Part shown: positions 61,601-64,000 of the stretch, one piece after another
Numbering within the stretch: position 1 is the first letter of the stretch
Layout of the letters: each line of letters opens with the position of its first letter
NCBI GenBank assembly: GCA_023101885.1
Contig: JALPQD010000835.1
Location: 433,844 to 497,843, forward strand
DNA from: Typhlomys cinereus
Taxonomy: Eukaryota > Chordata > Mammalia > Rodentia > Platacanthomyidae
DNA length: 64,000 nt
Direction of reading: 5' to 3'
Translations under genes and position numbers: made by a program
The notes under the pieces: model-generated
What the model was told of the DNA's origin: nothing
The model's database searches: none
What the model saw: only the letters and a program-made list of their open reading frames with translations

Positions 61601-63710
61601 TAGTGAACCAAGTGAGGAGGACTCTGAGTTAAATGTTGCAAGTGCACTTCTTTAGGATAAGTATCCTACAGAAGTTTCTATATTGTAACTCTTTGTGTTC
61701 AGGAGGAAATCACACTTGTTTTACGACGTTTCCATGAAACATGTTCAGGCATGTCGTTCCCTTCCAAATAGTGAACCAAGTGAAGAGGGCTCACAGTCAT
61801 ATGTCGCACGTGCACTTCTTTTGGAAGTCATATGTAGCATGTGCACTTCTTTGGCAAAAGTATCCTACACAGGTTTCTAGACTGTAAAACCTTATATTCT
61901 GGAGCAAACTACATTTGTTTTGTGGTGATTCTACCAACTATGTTCAGGCTTAGGATGAGCTTGAAAATAATGACCAAGTGATGACGCATCAAATTCACAT
62001 TTTCCACTATCTCTTCTCAGTGATAAGAATCGTGTAGATGTTCCTAGGTTGTAACTTTTTATCTTCAGGAGAAATTCACACTGGTTTTGTGATGTTGTCA
62101 TAGAATATTGTCATGCAAGCCTTGATTTTCCAAAACAGTGAACCAAGTGAGGAGGACTGAGAGTCAAATGATGGAGGTGCACTTCTTAGGGATAAGTATC
62201 CTACAGAAGATTTTATAGTTATACTTTGAGTTCAGGACTGGATCATACTTGTTTTGCGACACTCGCATACACATGTTCAAGCAGGCCATGATTTTACAAA
62301 AGAGTGAACCAAGTGAGGAGGACTCTGAGTTAAATGTTGCAAGTACACTTCTTTAGGATAAGTATCGTACAGAAGTTTCTATATTGTAACTCTTTGTGTT
62401 CAGGAGGAATCACACTAGATTCACGATGTTTCCGTGAAACATGTTCATGCATGTCATTCCCTTCCAAAACAGTGAACCACGTGAGGGGACTCACAGTCAT
62501 ATGTAGCATGTGCACTTCTTTGGGAAGTCATATGTAGCATGTGCACTTCTTTGGGATAAGTATCCTACACAGGTTTCTAGACGGTAAAACTTTGTATTCT
62601 GGAGGAAACAACATTTGTTTTGTGCTGATTCTACCAACTATGTTCAGGCTTTTAATGAGCTTGAAAAGAGTGACCAAGTGAGGACACGTCAAATTCACAT
62701 GTTTCACTTTCTCTTCCAGTGATAAGAATCCTGTAGATGTTCATAACGTTGTAACTTTTTATGTTCAGGAGAAATTCACACTGGTTTTTTGACATTTTTC
62801 ATGGAATATGGTCAAACAGGCCTTGATTTTCCAAAATAATGAAACAAGTGATGAGGACTGAGGGTCAAATTTTGGAGGTGCCACTTCTTAGGGATAAGTA
62901 TCCTACAGAAGAGTCTATAGTGTTACACTTTGTGCTCAGGAGAAGATCATACTTGTTTTGTGACATTTGCATACAACATGTTTCACTGCAGGCCATGATT
63001 TTCCAAAAGTGTGAACCAAGTGTGGAGGATTCAGTCAAATGTTGGAATTTCACTTCTTAGGGTAAGTATTCTAGAGAAGTCCTATACTGTAACATTTGTG
63101 TTCTGGCGAAAATAATACTTGTTTTGTGACATTTGAATGGACCATGTTCGCACAGGACATGATTTTACAAAATAGTGAACCAAGTGAGGAGGACTCTGAG
63201 TTAAATGTAGCAAGTTCACTTCTGTAGGAGAAGTGTCATACACAAGTTTCTATATTGTAACTCTTTGTGTTCAGGAGGAAATCACACTTGTTTTACGACA
63301 TTTCCAAGAAACATGTTCATGCATGCCGTTCCCTTCCAAAATAGTGAATCAAGGGAAGAGTACTCACAGTCATATGTAGCATGTGCACTTCCTTGGGATG
63401 TCATATGTTGCATGTGCACTTCTTTGGGATAAATATCGTACACAGGTTTCTAGACTGTAAAACTTTGTATTCTAGAGCAAACAACATTTGTTTTGTGCTG
63501 ATTCTACCAACTATGTTCAGGCTTGTAGTGAGCTTAAAAATAGTGACCAAGTGAGAACGCGTCAAATTCACATGTTTCACCTTCTCTTCTCAGTGATTAG
63601 AATCCTGTAGATGTTCTTACGTTGGAACATTTTATGTTCAGGAGAATTTCACACTGGTTTTGTGACATTTTCATGGAATATGTTCACGCAGCCCTTGATT
63701 TTTGAAAATA
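58656..63710 (+). repeat. HOR2 copy 2, 29 monomers (5,055 bp)
   Basis: Block starts: 58656 b1, 59526 b2, 60397 b3, 61268 b4, 62138 b5, 62839 b6. It matches the previous copy closely. Most differences are one-base insertions or deletions concentrated at 61.2-63.1 kb, for example cataacgttg near 62743, catttttcatgg near 62798 and gtgccacttc near 62880. Confidence 0.89.
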
Positions 63711-64000
63711 GTGGATCAAGTGAGTAGGACTTAGAGTCAAATGTTGGAGGTGCACTTCTTAGGGATAAGTATCCTACAGAAGATTCTATATTGTTACAGT
63801 TTGTGTTCAGTAGAAGATCATATTTGTTTTGTGACATTCTCATACAACATATTCACGCAGGCCATAATTTTCCAAAAGATTGAACCACGTGCAGAGGATT
63901 CAGTCAAATGTTGGAATTTAACCTCTTAGGGACAAGTATCCTAGAGAAGTTCCTATACTGTAACATTTGTGTTCAGGAAAAATCATAGTTATTTTGTGAC
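63711..64000 (+). repeat. HOR2 copy 3, partial (start of b1)
   Basis: A third HOR2 copy begins with D at 63711 (gtggatcaagtgagtagg) and runs into E at about 63880 before the window ends. It shows that the regular array continues downstream. Confidence 0.9.

Larger units (their letters stand above)
1..64000 (+). repeat. Satellite DNA array, about 170-bp monomers, nested higher-order repeats
   Basis: Every part of the window can be assigned to one of five related monomers (A-E), recognised by a shared opening (gtgaaccaagtgag and variants) and a shared middle (ataagtatcctacagaag and variants). Monomers follow each other without spacers and always on the same strand. Bases 1-5 are the tail of a C monomer and the last bases lie inside an E monomer, so neither array edge is present. 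No unique sequence, transposon end, poly-A tail or inverted segment was found. This length and layered organisation are typical of centromeric or pericentromeric satellites; that role is an inference. Orientation is arbitrary, and plus simply follows the monomer phase used here. Confidence 0.97.

Noticed and set aside
1..64000. Many open frames of 60-130 codons on both strands, with recurring peptides
   Set aside because: They recur only because the DNA repeats. Frames overlap on opposite strands in the same bases, end at monomer-length spacing, and change frame between monomers because most monomer lengths are not multiples of three. One-base indels between copies are tolerated freely. None has the start context, length or family similarity of a real gene.
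1..64000. Primate alpha satellite (171-bp monomers, HORs)
   Set aside because: Monomer length and HOR organisation are similar, but the monomer sequence does not match the alpha-satellite consensus as I know it, and no 17-bp CENP-B box is present.
1..64000. CRISPR array
   Set aside because: Repeats are contiguous, 166-199 bp long and without unique spacers. The whole unit is repeated, which is satellite organisation.
1..64000. Embedded transposon, tRNA, rRNA or other non-satellite insertion
   Set aside because: Monomer phase continues from start to end without interruption, and no terminal repeats, target-site duplications, tRNA-like folds or rRNA motifs were seen.

Overview
The whole 64 kb window is one uninterrupted head-to-tail satellite DNA array, all monomers in the same orientation. 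I see no protein-coding gene, RNA gene, transposon or unique sequence in it. It starts and ends inside monomers, so the array continues beyond both edges. The genome is eukaryotic: monomers of about 170 bp, AT-rich sequence, nested higher-order repeats (HORs), and CpG sites that vary mainly to TpG/CpA, which suggests methylated DNA (vertebrate or plant). I do not recognise the family by name; it does not resemble the primate alpha-satellite consensus as I know it.

Basic unit. Five related monomer types recur in the order D-E-A-B-C. A, C, D and E are each 166-170 bp. B is about 199 bp because it carries a 31-bp internal tandem duplication. One pentamer is about 871 bp. A variant tetramer block lacks E and has a distinctive D (called D1; D1-A-B-C, about 700 bp). 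A variant hexamer block has E doubled (E-E', about 1,037 bp). I name block classes by their D monomer: b1 (gtggatcaagtgagtagg), b2 (ctgaaccaagtgaggagt), b3 (gtggaccaagtgagtagg), b4 (gtcaaaagtcggagg), b5 (D1 tetramer), b6 (atgaaacaagtgatgagg and close relatives), b6' (atgaaac... with gtcaaatattggagg, hexamer with E-E'), b7 (ggactaagagtcaaatg).

Layout. (1) 1-26.7 kb, HOR1: a 31-monomer unit of about 5,354 bp ordered b5-b6'-b3-b7-b6'-b3. There are three full-length copies (11243, 16592, 21946), one copy enlarged by a 16-monomer, 2,743-bp internal duplication (3150-11242), and two nearly identical 1,572-bp 9-monomer remnants (6-3149). (2) About 26.7-35.3 kb: a transition mosaic that mixes HOR1-like and HOR2-like blocks. 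(3) 35.3-53.6 kb: a scrambled array in which blocks b1-b7 occur in irregular order with several kb-scale duplications. (4) 53.6-64 kb, HOR2: a regular 29-monomer unit of 5,055-5,056 bp ordered b1-b2-b3-b4-b5-b6, two full copies and the start of a third.

The window therefore records a boundary between two related but separately homogenised HOR families, with the intermediate rearrangements still visible. The architecture is typical of centromeric or pericentromeric satellite DNA, but centromere function cannot be shown from sequence alone. All monomer boundaries, block assignments and similarity statements come from reading by eye; no alignment was run.
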